The notes beneath the pieces were generated by a model. That model ran no database searches. It saw only the letters and a list, made by a program, of their open reading frames with translations, and was not told where the DNA came from. The position numbers were made by a program, and so were the translations under genes. From NCBI GenBank assembly GCA_021399435.1, contig JAJTUP010000132.1:1-64000 (forward strand): a stretch of DNA of 64,000 nt, read 5' to 3'. Shown here in pieces: positions 30,393 to 40,872 of this stretch (the first letter of the stretch is position 1; every line of letters starts with the position of its first letter). The stretch comes from Diaporthe sp. PMI_573 (Eukaryota; Ascomycota; Sordariomycetes; Diaporthales; Diaporthaceae).

Positions 30393-31745
30393 CTAGTCGT
30401 CCCAGAGCACGCTGCTTAGTCCGTTATCATTCTCTGGGGTACCAACAGACCCTACCCTGAGGCTCGCGATTTGTGCACCAAGAAGGCCATTTGTAACATC
30501 TCTCTCCACGACTACAACGTTAGCTGTTGTCTGATCGCCTATGACGACCAAGTCACCAGACTTGTTGATATGGAATGTCCGAGGGTATCTAGGTTCGGAA
30601 TCAAGTCAGTCAACCTATAATAGCAGCGCTTGCCCCAGACTCCACTGCCCGCGAAAGGAAACGCCCGTTGAGTTACAGGGTTCTACTTACGTCCCGCCTG
30701 AGGAGGTTATATTCTGGAATGTCAGGAAACCATTGGATGCCATATTGAAAGACGTCAAGGAGTCATTTGGATTGAATGTGAGATCCCGACGATTCGATAC
30801 GTAGAGATTGTTGCCTTTTACGTGTATTTCACCCAGTTTCGTGCCTGAAGGTGCCGTTTTATTGCCAGCCATAGTTGTGATGATTTGCCTCTGTGACAAT
30901 GATATGCAATTGGACGAGTAGGAGACGTCGAATGCATGCACAGTATTGGCGAGCTCGTTTGCAACATAAAACAAGCCGTTCGGAGCAAATGTACCATGTC
31001 TCGGACCAGTACCGCCCACCTGGGATTTATCGTGAGTTTCATTAGTCTCTTCGTAATCTAGAACCCCCTGGCGTACCTCGATGTAACTCGGACAGGCCGT
31101 CAATATTCCAGAATTCGCACTCATAGCATAGATACGTATCTCATCAGAACCAAGGTCAGGTGCTAGGAGGAAGCGTCCGGTAGGGTCAACAATGACTTGG
31201 TGTGGATGAGCTGCCTCTTGCCTCCATGGATTAGTACCGGGCTGGGATTGCGTAAGGGAAAATTTCTGCAGCACGGTCCCAGATGGACTCAACGGTAACT
31301 TGTATGTGGAAATCATCGAGCCTTGGCTGTTGTCTCTTAGAATTGAAGGCTAGATGGAATCCATTTGGTAGCTTACTAGTGAGCAACAGCTACGAATCCA
31401 TTCCCATACAGCGTGTTAGCAACTGCACCGCCAGTGGCAGCAGTTGTCTTCCCTGCTAAGGTCAATCCGCCATTTTTGGCAGCGAGGACAGCGGTAACCG
31501 ATGCACTCCCATAACTAGTTTCATCTGAGGAGTAGAGTGTGCGAGCGGCGTCGTCAAACGTCAACCATGATGGTTGACCACCAATGGTTAGCGATGAATT
31601 CAGATACAGATCATATGTGCCGCGAGAATTCTGGGCCAGAGTCAAGGTACTGATGGTACCACTGTAGTGCGCGACAAGGATGTTTTGCAGAGAGCGCTGG
31701 ACGAGACAGGCTCAACAGCGCCAGCAACTGGTGAGAAAATCGCAT
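30393..31745 (-). CDS. Secreted lactonase-like beta-propeller protein (CMLE/6-phosphogluconolactonase type), frameshift near the start
   Basis: From ATG 31745 a signal peptide is read (MRFSHQLLALLSLSRPALSA). The mature part is in the next frame: ILVAHYSGTISTLTL and QPSWLTFDDAARTLYSSDE. An intron at 31327-31376 leads to GSMISTYKLPLSPSGTVLQK, HPHQVIVDPTGRFLLAPDLG and GPRHGTFAPNGLFYVANE. A second intron near 30600-30690 leads to YPRTFHINKSGDLVVIGDQ. The repeated HP-Q-hydrophobic and GRFL/GLFYV blades match the seven-bladed lactonase family (PF10282). Signal peptide and body are one base out of register at an AAAA run (31690-31693), so the allele is frameshifted or the base call is wrong. An extracellular sugar-lactone or muconolactone substrate is possible. 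Confidence 0.65.
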
Positions 31746-32387
31746 GATGGTGGATTATGTCGACAGAGTGTTGCTTTCCTTACAACCAGTTCATCTTATA
31801 CACAGCTGCGTTGGTAATATGGGAAAAGGCCATAAGTGTTCCATCGCCCTCGCTTCAAATATATTGTTTCCAGAATTAACCGACCTTTAGCCTGTTTTTC
31901 GGACCACGAGTCGTGGCCCGACAGCCACTGGCCCAATACTCCGGTGGGGACATCGAAGACAAATTATCATTAACAGCCAAATCATTAACATTTCCTTGTT
32001 GTAGTGCCTATCATTCTGGTCCAAATGGTCGCATAATCAATCCTGAGCGGGTCGAATAACCAGAATGGCTCAAAGGGTCGGATATGAACATGTGCTACGC
32101 GGAGAATAGATGAGCCTCCGTTTTAAGTTGAAAAGAGGCAGCTGGTGATCCTTCTTCAGGCTAAATCCAGATTAAGCGTATACTATCGGCTCCGGCAGAT
32201 CTAATACTCTAATTTCCACACTGTCAAGTAAACTATGTCGGAGGCTAATGTTGGTTTGGATGGTGGCTTTGGGCCTCTGCGCTGAAATTTCGGTGCTAGT
32301 ACCACATATAATGTGAATCAATCGCTGAAGTTTTGGGCAGATCCTCAACCTGTCTAGATTTCAGCAGTCAGCAAGACACCAAACATA
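31746..32387. promoter_or_regulatory. Divergent intergenic region between lactonase-like and oxidase genes
   Basis: The start codons at 31745 (minus) and 32388 (plus) diverge across 640 bp. Both genes encode signal peptides, so a shared bidirectional promoter is possible. No repeated operator motif was found by eye. Confidence 0.45.
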
Positions 32388-34442
32388 ATGCGTTCTCAGG
32401 TGCTGCCCGTTGCGCTGTTACTGGGCCTCCCTGGCCTTGTTGCTGCGACCACTTGGCGGCGATCCGAAATTACGGATTGCTTGAGCAGAGCTAATGTTAC
32501 ACAGGTCCTGCCCGGATCTACAAACTTCACTGCAGCAATCAAGCCACTCAACTTGAGGCTCCCCTTCACACCAGTAGCCGTAGCCGTCCCTTCAACGGTA
32601 CACGAGATACAGTCCGCAGTGTCCTGTGCTGCCGCGCTTGGGATAACTGTATCCCCCAAGTCAGGCGGCCATAGCTATGCATCTCATGATCTGGGTGGTG
32701 AAGACGGTCATCTCATGATTGATCTGAAGCTATTCAACTCTGTACATTTGGACACGCCCACGGGTATTGCTGAAGTTGGCCCGGGGGCCAGGCTCGGTAA
32801 GTTGATACTCATACTGTTGGATCTCTTCTCTTGCTAGGCCTCAAGGGTCTAAGAACAATTTTTTTCTCGCCTCAAGCGACCTGGCTATTTACTGAATCCT
32901 CCCCGAGTACCTTTCGTCCAGCCTCTCGTAATATGATGTAACTCTAAGCAGGATATTCTCGGTTTCAGGAAATGTTGCCAAGGCTCTATACGATCAAGGG
33001 AAGCGTGCAATAAGCCATGGCACGTGCCCGGGGTAAGTACGGCTTTTACTTCCCACGCTTGTTCTCATTCGGTTGCAAAACTTCACGGACTTAGTTGCTG
33101 ATAAGTGATCTCAGTGTGGGAGTCGGTGGCCATGTGCTTCACGGCGGATACGGCTATATATCACATACACACGGGCTTGCACTGGATAACCTGATCGCCG
33201 CCGAGGTTGTGCTCGCTAACAGTTCAGTCGTAACTGCATCAACTACCGTCAACCCGGACCTTTTCTGGGCCCTCCGTGGTGCCGGTTCCTCGTACGGAGT
33301 CGTGACAAGCCTCAAATTCCAGACCTTCCCCGCGCCGGAGGATAACATTGTCTTCGCTTATACCTTCTCTTGGACACAGCAACAAGCAGAGGAGGGGTTG
33401 GCAGCTCTCCAGAACTTCGCCAACTCATCGATGCCTACGGAAATGAATGTCCGAATCATCATCAACGCCTTTTCGACTTCCTTGCTTGGCGTATACTATG
33501 GAAAGAGAGAAGACTATGAGAAGGCTATAGATCCGGTCTTGGCACAACTTGGAACTCCCGCGAGCACCAGTGTTGCAACCAAGGGCTGGATTGATACTCT
33601 CCTCAACTACGCCTATGCACCTAGTTTGGAAACACCACTGGACTACGACTACGTAAGCCTCGAGCTCTCAGCGCAGGTATATAGTTACTAACGAGTGTAG
33701 CATGAGACATTTGTAGGTTATTCGGACACTGTCTGAACAAATGCACTGCATCTCTAACGGGTTGGGTTTTGTTTTTAGTTCGCAAAAAGTCTGATGAGCC
33801 CTTACTTGACTGCATCCGCGCTCAAAGCTCTGTGCTCCTACTGGTTCACCACAGCCAAGCGTATCAATCGGGTATGTGTGCTATGAGACTGGATGGGATC
33901 GCCTCAACAGCTAACGGCAATCAGAACTGGTATCTGATCCTAGACCTCCACGGGCAAGTCAATCTCCTATCAACCTTGCGTGTCCCTTTGCTGTCACGTC
34001 CCTTTGCTGAGCAGCATTTCTAGGGGGCCCAACTCGGCAATCTCCAAGGTCCTATCCGACAGCACCTCGTACGCACACCGAGGCGCCATATTCAAGGCCC
34101 AGTTCTACGATAGCGTCTTTGGAGGGACTTACCCCAAAGACGGCTTCTCCTTCCTCAACGGCTGGGTCTCCGCAGTCACCTCGACGATGAATACTACCGA
34201 CTTTGGAATGTATATCAATGTACGTTCTGGGAACCTTCCCCCTTCACCTGGACGGCCGAGCACACAGCCGGGGTTCAGATGACAGCTAACTAGTGGCAAA
34301 TAAGTACGCTGATACCTCGCTGAGCACGACCGAGGCTGAACATGTCTATTGGCTGGCTCACTACAATAGACTAGCTGAGATCAAGCGGGTATTAGATCCC
34401 CGTGATATTTTTTCGAACCCGCAGGCCGTTCGCCCTATCTAA
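32388..34442 (+). CDS. Secreted FAD-dependent oxidase, AA7/berberine-bridge-enzyme type
   Basis: Seven exons; the introns start near 32797 (ends 32968), 33032, 33655, 33871, 33951 and 34220. The signal peptide is MRSQVLPVALLLGLPGLVAA. The FAD-binding PCMH domain has PKSGGHSYASHD, whose His is the usual first covalent flavin attachment, and HGTCPGVGVGGHVLHGGYGY, whose Cys is the second, so bicovalent FAD is likely. Next comes NPDLFWALRGAGSSYGVVTS. The C-terminal BBE motif is YWLAHYNRLAEIKRVLDPRD then IFSNPQAVRP. All exons join in phase, one with a GC-AG intron. The family oxidises oligosaccharides or aromatic alcohols with release of hydrogen peroxide; the substrate cannot be read from the sequence. 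Confidence 0.85.
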
Positions 34443-35229
34443 AATGATCGATCTTCACTTCAAGCGAGGACTTCTGCGCATGTTCTTTTTTAAGCAATCA
34501 AGGGTCATGAAAGAAGGTGGTTTAGAGCAGGCGGAATGTTTCTTTGGTCTTGAAGACGCAGCAACGGTCTCTGAGGGGAGGAATCTCAATCCAGACATGT
34601 GTACCTATCGGGGTGGGGTTTGAACCGGCCTCCGAGTAGTACCTGATTCTCGCCTTTATTTATTTTCTAATATGAGAACCCTTGCTTTACATCTCGGCTT
34701 CTAGACCCCCGCGTGGCGAGTTTCCTTGAATCTGATCGACGTCTTGACATAGGAAAGTATTCTCACGTCACCCAGGGAACAAGTCGAGAGAGAAATCCGA
34801 CGTAGTTATATCTATCCCGGGTCACCACCCTACCACAACCTCTAGAACGGAGTGGTTTGGTTGGTATGAATTCAGATGACAACCACTCTGTAGTCGATTG
34901 GAGGTGGTACATGTTTTCAGCTATTCTTTCTACACTAAGATATCTGGGGCAGGATGATACATTAGGAGGGGATGATGATTGTCTCGCCATGGAGCGAGCC
35001 TTGCAGCCATCTCGGTTTCATCCACCGATACTATCCATCTACGGTGACGATGATTATGCCGCTGGGCACTCGGTACTGGTGCGAAAAGCAAGACAAGCCT
35101 CTACCTAGCCAGTGCACGCGAAGATGAAACTTGCCTTTCTTTTTTTCCGGGGGGGGGGGGATGGGTATTGGCCATCATGATTAGTATTCTGCTATGGAGG
35201 GATCCCCAGCACTTCTAAATCTACCTCCC
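34443..35229. other. Intergenic between convergent oxidase and galactosidase genes
   Basis: It holds a run of 11 G at about 35150-35160 and short frames without family features. Nothing else is seen. Confidence 0.5.
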
Positions 35230-36666
35230 TTATGCCTTGACGACCTTGTACGCAGCCATATCGTGCGCGGCCAGACTCGCGCTGACGGATGTGCCGCTGC
35301 CCGTCTTCCCGCTAAAGAGCTCGTTCCATTTGAAGGTGCCACTGCCCAGGCCCGGGACGTCCGAGAAGTTCACCGACACCGTCTCGGCCCCGTTGGGTGC
35401 TACCAAGCCTACCACGACCCCATCCGAGAGCGGGCCGGCCCAGTATCGGTATAGCTGCCCAGAGACGGGGCCGGCGGCTCCTCGAGGGACAAAGGTTGTT
35501 GCTGCCTTGCCCAGCGAGTCTTGATTGACGGCAAGCAGGCCCTAGACGTGCGTCTTAGTCTTGGTCATCAGTGCGGGGGTTAATGATCTCAATACGGACC
35601 TTGTTCTTGATCAGGTTCAAGCGCGTCGTGGTGAGCTTGGTCATGTCTGTACCCATGAGGATGGGTGACTTGCTGATGGCCCAGATACCAAAATGTGTGC
35701 GCTCTTCGGCATCCGTAAGCTTTCCATTGCCGATGATCTAGGTGCCCGTGGAGGCTCGCGTTAGTCGCTTAGGAAGGAACCAAGAGGTGTGGAGGAGAGC
35801 TGGGAGGAGAGCTGGGAGGAGGCACAAACCATCATGTCCAGGTCATTAAACCCACTCGGTTGCGAGTACGAAGCAATGGGAGCGGCCGAGCTGGCAATCC
35901 TGACGACATCGGCCCAGCCGCCCCAGTTGTCGACACTCATCCGCCAGCTCTGGCCGACGGAATTGCCCCAGGTCCATACGCTGTCCCGGCCCCAGTTGCA
36001 CAGGGAGAACAGGAGTGGGCGGCCGGTGCTCTTCAACACGTCCCGCATCTTGACGTACCAGGTCTGGGAGGAACCGGCCGGGTTGGAGCACGTCTGCTGG
36101 GAGCCCGAGTTGCAGGGTGTGTAGCAGTTGTCATACTTCCAGTAGTCGATCCCCCAGCTGTCGAGCAGCTGGGCATCCTTCTGCTCGTAGCCCTGGCTCC
36201 CGGGGTACCCGCCGCACGTCATGGTCCCCGCGTCGCCGTACAGACCGAACTTCAAACCCATGGCGTGGATCTGATCGGCAACCGCCTTCATGCCTTGTGG
36301 GAACTTTGCCGGGTCAGGCACGAGATAGCCCGAGCTGTTCCGAGCCTTGGTCGACCAGCAGTCGTCGATGTTCACGTAGAGATAGCCGGCGTCTTTGAGC
36401 CCCAGGTCGACAAAGGCCTTGGCCGTGTTCAGGGCCACGGCAGCGCTCGCCGCGTTGCACCCTCCTTGGTTCTTACAGGACAGAGTCAGTCACCCAGTCT
36501 TGGTGATCAAAAGCACTGCATCGGACCAGGGTAGGCATACCCAGCTGTTCCATCCTAGAGCTGGCGTCTTCCCCAGACCATTCTCGTATCGGGGATGTGG
36601 CGATGCCCAGGCGGTGCCGGCCACGGCCAGGACGATGATGGATGTTGACGGTGATGATATATACAT
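35230..36666 (-). CDS. Secreted alpha-galactosidase, GH27
   Basis: Read from ATG 36666 (MYISSPSTSIIVLAVAGTAW, signal peptide) to the stop at 35230. Splicing out about 36468-36536 joins GLGKTPALGWNSW to NQGGCNAASAAVALNTAKAF. The GH27 barrel follows: AGYLYVNIDDCW, GLKFGLYGDAGTMTCGGYPG, DSWGIDYWKYDNCY (nucleophile Asp in YWKYDNC) and SYSQPSGFNDLDMM, with the acid/base Asp after splicing to IIGNG. Two more introns lie at about 35743-35828 and 35540-35603. The C-terminal beta domain is GTFKWNELFSGKTGSGTSVS and ends DMAAYKVVKA. The length is normal for fungal GH27, and every catalytic motif is present. It releases terminal alpha-galactose from galactomannan or raffinose-type sugars outside the cell. 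Confidence 0.9.
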
Positions 36667-37781
36667 GGTACAGCTCGAGGAGGAACTGTCTTCTCTGGTC
36701 GGTGTCGGGATGCCTGCGAGGATGGAGCAAGCGCATGCCCATAGCTCGCTGAAGATTGTGAGAGGAGTCGATTTATAGGAGCCGTGGTGGATCTTCTACT
36801 TCCTCATTAAGCCTCGGAGTGTCTTCACGAGCCAGGAAGCACAATGTCCACCCGCTCGAATCATGACCTCAAATTAGAAGGGTTGCCTTGGGACAGGATC
36901 GTGATGGTGGGGTAGTGATCGTCCTCGATAGATGAGCGGTACAGGAGCTTCCTCGATGTATACATCAACCTAACATGGCCTGGAAAAGCATCACCTCAAC
37001 TGGCGATACCGTTCGGTACTTGCATGGCCGAACTGACGAACGGCGGGGCCAATCCTGGACGGCTCCTCTGGCGGACCCCCTCGTAGCGCTACCCGGCTGC
37101 TACCGCAATACCTTCTTTCCTGGTTCCCGCGCTGTGATACGAGCGCGAGCTCCCGCTTAATTAACATGCGGCGTCGAGAGCGGGTCCAAGGTTATTCACG
37201 TGGTAAAATTTCATTATTTCACGGTTGAGGGTTATCCGCTCTAGTAGGAAGAATGGCTCGAGCGACGTGTATTATTCGTATTATTTTTTCGCGCGCGTTG
37301 TAACCACCCTCAGATCCTACCCTACCGACATTGCTCATCAGGTAGTCTGGGGGACTCGGTTCTGAGCGCGGGAGGTATCCCCATCAAGAGTTCACGTAGG
37401 AAAGCTATGTCCAGATCTGGTTCCTATCATCACCCCAGGGTAGAGAGGGGGACCCTCCTCATCTTTCATGAGAATCGCCTGCAACAGTCCAGAGAAATGA
37501 TGACGGACGACCTTCGCTTCTTCCGACTCCGTCTTTCCTGAGTAAGGTAGCTCGGGGTCCCGTGGCGCAGTTGGTCGCGCGCTAGGTTGCCTCTCTTCTC
37601 CTTTGCAAGGGCGCAGGTTCGTCATGCAACGACCCGTCACGCCGCAATTGTCCACCACAGACGTCAGCTGGTATACGAATGGAAACGAACTTACGAATGT
37701 AAACGAGTGGATGGAGAGAGGGGGCCCCAGTACCCCGCACATGCCCCTGGGAAGGGCGAGCAACTGGTCATTGCGGCCGAG
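36667..37781. other. Intergenic up to the first Crypton
   Basis: It contains the alpha-galactosidase promoter next to 36667, but no further gene that I can support. A tRNA-like stretch lies at 37555-37635. The last bases before the Crypton are GCGGCCGAG. Confidence 0.5.
37555..37635 (+). other. tRNA-like sequence (A-box and partial B-box), possible SINE head or tRNA relic
   Basis: CGTGGCGCAGTTGGTCGCGC plus GCTAGGTT matches a tRNA D-arm and A-box, close to that of a Met-type tRNA. GGTTCGTCATG downstream is a degraded B-box. GGGTC and GACCC could pair as part of an acceptor stem. The anticodon and T stems do not fold properly and the A-to-B distance is long, so it is not a working tRNA gene. 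Confidence 0.3.
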
Positions 37782-37873
37782 AAGCAGAACTTATCGTGGG
37801 GTCGTTTTGCGGAGTAATTTCGGGAAATCGTATGCGATTACACAACTACCATCTGATAAGTGCCCGCCGCCGC

Positions 37874-38006
37874 GCACGCGAATATCTCGACGGCCAGCGG
37901 CCCAATCGAGGCCGTTCCGGGGCCTCGGGGACTGCTGCACTCCGACGGTGCGTTTGGTCCAGGAGCGGCGCCGTATAGGCTACTGGCCGTCGAGATATTT
38001 GCGTGT
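37874..38006. repeat. 24-bp inverted repeat in the Crypton 3' region (also at 45060-45192)
   Basis: GCACGCGAATATCTCGACGG at 37874 and its inverse at 37983-38006 (CTGGCCGTCGAGATATTTGC) flank a GC-rich 85-bp loop downstream of the recombinase stop codon. The inverted pair recurs in copy 2. It may be a transcript hairpin, a recombinase-binding structure, or a tiny nested insertion. Confidence 0.7.
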
Positions 38007-38152
38007 GTAGCGCCGGGAAGGGATGGGGGGCTAGGCTCCGCTGCAAGGACTACGAGATAACAATGCACTGATCCTACGGCTCTTTAATCTTCAAAAATAC
38101 GTCTTCTAAATAGATATATATATAAAGACCCAACTACACGGCCGGCTTACCG

Positions 38153-40678
38153 TCAACGAACAGCGGTCCGCCTCCTCCCTAGCCGGGTCCGGCGCCCCCG
38201 ATGGCCCTGGCCCCGAGTCGGACCTGGTCCCGGGCCTGGGCCTGGGCCATCGGGCACGGGGGTCCCTACCTGTACCCGTATCTGGTCCTGGCCCTGGCTC
38301 TGACCCTGGCCTCGCCGGCGGCGCTGTCTGAGCTCGTCGACGAGCCGGTTCAAGCTCCGGCCGGCGCGTAAGAGCTCCAGCTCTGCAACGGCCTCCTCCT
38401 TGCTCTTACCGGACGCCGTACGGGCCAAGAGCTCGTCCCAGATCACCTTCCGGCGACAGAACTGCACCCTGACCCTGTTCCCCGGGCGCCAGCGGCTTCC
38501 CCACGTCTCTTCCAGCACCCGCACGGCCGGCCGGCCTGCAATCCCTTCCTCCCACTCCTTCCAGACGTCCCCCACCGTAAAGACCCTAGCTAGGGCTGTA
38601 ACGACGGGCGTACCTGGTGCCAGAGGCTCTGCGGCCGGGGCCGGGGCCGGAGCCGTATTGAGATTCAAGGTAGGAGCTGTCGCCGGCGCCGGCGCCACTG
38701 CTGGCCCGGCTCCGAAGTAGCCGGTAAAGGTGATAGGCACCTTGCCCTGGAGGAGGGCATCGAGGCCGCCCTGAATCCCCTCTAGCCGGGCCTCTAGCCG
38801 GATGGCGAGCCGCTGGCTATTCTGTAAGAGGGCCTCGCGCGTGCTCTCTAAGACGCCGCTTAGCTCCGGCAGCGCGCGTTGTACGAGCAGGCTTAACGGC
38901 TCCGTAGCCCCTACCGCGTCGGACCGCACGGCGACGGCGAACTCGTCCCACTCGGGCCCGTTAAAAGGGGCGTAGGCGAAGAAGGGTAGCGACGGGTAGC
39001 GGGGCTGTAAGACAGCCAGGTCCTGTAAGAGTACTATACGCAGGCGCCGCATCAGCTTAAGGAAGCCATCGGCGGCTAGGTCGTCGTCGTCGAGGCCGCC
39101 TTCTGCCCAGCATTGCCGGCGCGCGCGTGCCTCAAAGCGGGGCTCCCACTCCTCGATCCACGGCCAGAGCTGCTTTTGTAAGACGTACGGGGGTTCGTGG
39201 GCCGCACGCGCGAGGAAGCAGTCCCCCGGGGACGCCGAGAAGCCAGCGACGATACGCATGAACTGGCGCGGTAGGTGCGTAAGATAGGCCTGGCAGAGCA
39301 CGCTCTGGTTCCAGCGGCCGGCCTGCGAGATCTGGGCGAGCGACGTGCCGTGGGTCTCCGCGTCCTGGGCGCCTACCCTGCGCGGGAGGTGTGTCTTCTT
39401 CGACGCGATAAGGCCGGCAGCGCCGAAGATACGCCAGGTCTCTTGTAGCTGCGTCGGGTACGAGAGCTCCTGCTCGCGGTCCCGTCCGACGAGGACCTTG
39501 ATCCGATACCAGTCCTGACGGCGCCGGAAGGACGGGGGCGGCTCGCCGGCGACGTGCCAGCGCCAGAAGAAGAGCTGTGCTAGGGCCCCCTGCGTACAGA
39601 ATAAGGGATCCTTATGCCGGAGGGCGCCCATAAGCTCCTTCCTCGCCGTCTTGTTTAGCTTGCCGTCTCGTAAAAGGCTGACGAGGCAGCCACAGGGGGT
39701 CGGGCCTTCCGAAGGCGGATAGTCGAGTAGGGATAGGTCTGCAAGCTCCATCTTACGGCGGTTCTCCCCTCGTAAGAGGTAGTAGTGGCCGAAGAGGAGG
39801 TCGACTCGCGTACGGAGATTTTGCGGCGTATACGCGGCCCCGCTGAGAAGGAGATCCTGGATCCGGAGCCATTCATCGGGGGAATAGCCGGCCTGGATCC
39901 CGTCGGCTCCGCGGTCTTTAAACGAGGCACGGTCGTGCCTCCCCCGCTGCCGGCCCCGTTGCTCAAGGAAGCCTCGTACGGCGGCGCCCCGGGGGTTCTC
40001 CGTATTCGAGTTGCCGTGGGCCACCTGGAGCCGCCAGAGCTCGATAACGGCCGCGATATAGGCGTCGAGAGTGCCCCTCATAAGCAGGGGTCCCTCGGTA
40101 AGGTCTACTGCAGCCGGCGCAAGGGCCGTGGGTGGCACGTAGCCCTCGCGGTCGTCCGCGAGCAGCTCGGCGGCCTCGGCCAGGGGAACCTCCAGGGCTT
40201 CGGCCAGGCTTTCGGCCTCTGCCAGGGCCGCGGCCTCGAGCTGCTCCTGTTCGAGCTGTTGCCGTAGCTGTGCGGCCTCGCCTTTGCCCTTACCCCTACC
40301 CCGCGCCCGTGGCTTCTTCCGCGGCGGCGCTACGCGTCGTGAGAGAATATCCTCTTTGAGCCACGCCGCCAGCTTGTCCGGCGTTACGAGCTCGCCGTCG
40401 GGCCAGCTATAGAGCGAGCCGTCTGCTGCAGCCCGGGGTGTATGGCACCAGGCCTATAGGTATTCGTCTGTTAGCCGCCTAGGGGGCCCTACTTAAAAAG
40501 GGGCGGAAGGGGGGGGGAAGGGGGGGCCGGCCGGGGGACGCGCCTTCCACTCCCGCTGCTTCGCCGCGTAACTCCGCGCCGTGTTCGCCGGCTGTTCGTC
40601 CTTCTTCGCCTGGAGGCCCGCCCTCCGGGCGGCACGGGCGCGCTCGTCCGCGGCCGTGTACGAGTCGTCGGCGGCCAT
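38153..40678 (-). CDS. Crypton tyrosine recombinase with GCR1-type DNA-binding domain (copy 1)
   Basis: Two exons, 40678-40544 and 40453-38153, with a GC-AG intron of 90 bp (40454-40543), give 811 codons. The splice joins NTARSYAAKQREWK to AWCHTPRAAADGSLYSWPDG, the N-terminal DNA-binding part of Crypton recombinases. The core (about residues 250-450) has RGENRRKMELADL, KKTHLPRR, SLAQISQAGRWNQ and AYLTHLPRQFMRIVAGF, spaced like an R-H-R-Y recombinase. A Pro/Ala linker leads to a GCR1_C domain (VGDVWKEWEEGI ... NRVRVQFCRRKVIWDEL ... SLNRLVDELRQR) and a Gly/Pro/Arg-rich tail. No stop or frameshift is seen, and the deduced protein is identical to that of the second copy. Confidence 0.85.
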
Positions 40679-40872
40679 CTCGGTCGATCGGGGCCTTCTA
40701 CGTGGTGTTTTTCTGGGCTGGGTAGGCTGGAGACCTTGATAAGTCGAGGGGGACTTATCAAATGCACTTATCAGGCGTCGCGCATACGATTTCACGGGCT
40801 GCGTTTTGCGGGGGATAAGTCGTCACGTGGTCTAAGCGAATTACGACGTAATTGCGGGCACCATCGATAAGC

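Larger units (their letters stand above)
37782..40872 (-). mobile_element. Crypton copy 1 (tyrosine-recombinase DNA transposon), full length
   Basis: This 3091-bp segment mirrors 42194-45284: every position x pairs with 83066 minus x. It carries an intact recombinase gene on the minus strand and no long terminal inverted repeats. Read on the minus strand, the gene's 5' end starts GCTTATCGATGG (ends 40872) and the 3' edge reads TTCTGCTT then CTCGG. The flanking GCTTATC repeat is therefore complete at the 5' side, but GCTTCTC (one mismatch) at the 3' side. The element is much richer in GC than its neighbours. Confidence 0.85.

Noticed and set aside
38153..40267. Antisense frames within the Cryptons (for example 38400-38720 and 39785-40267) as genes
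   Set aside because: They are long only because of the high GC content of the recombinase gene and have no domain features; they recur identically in both copies as shadows.
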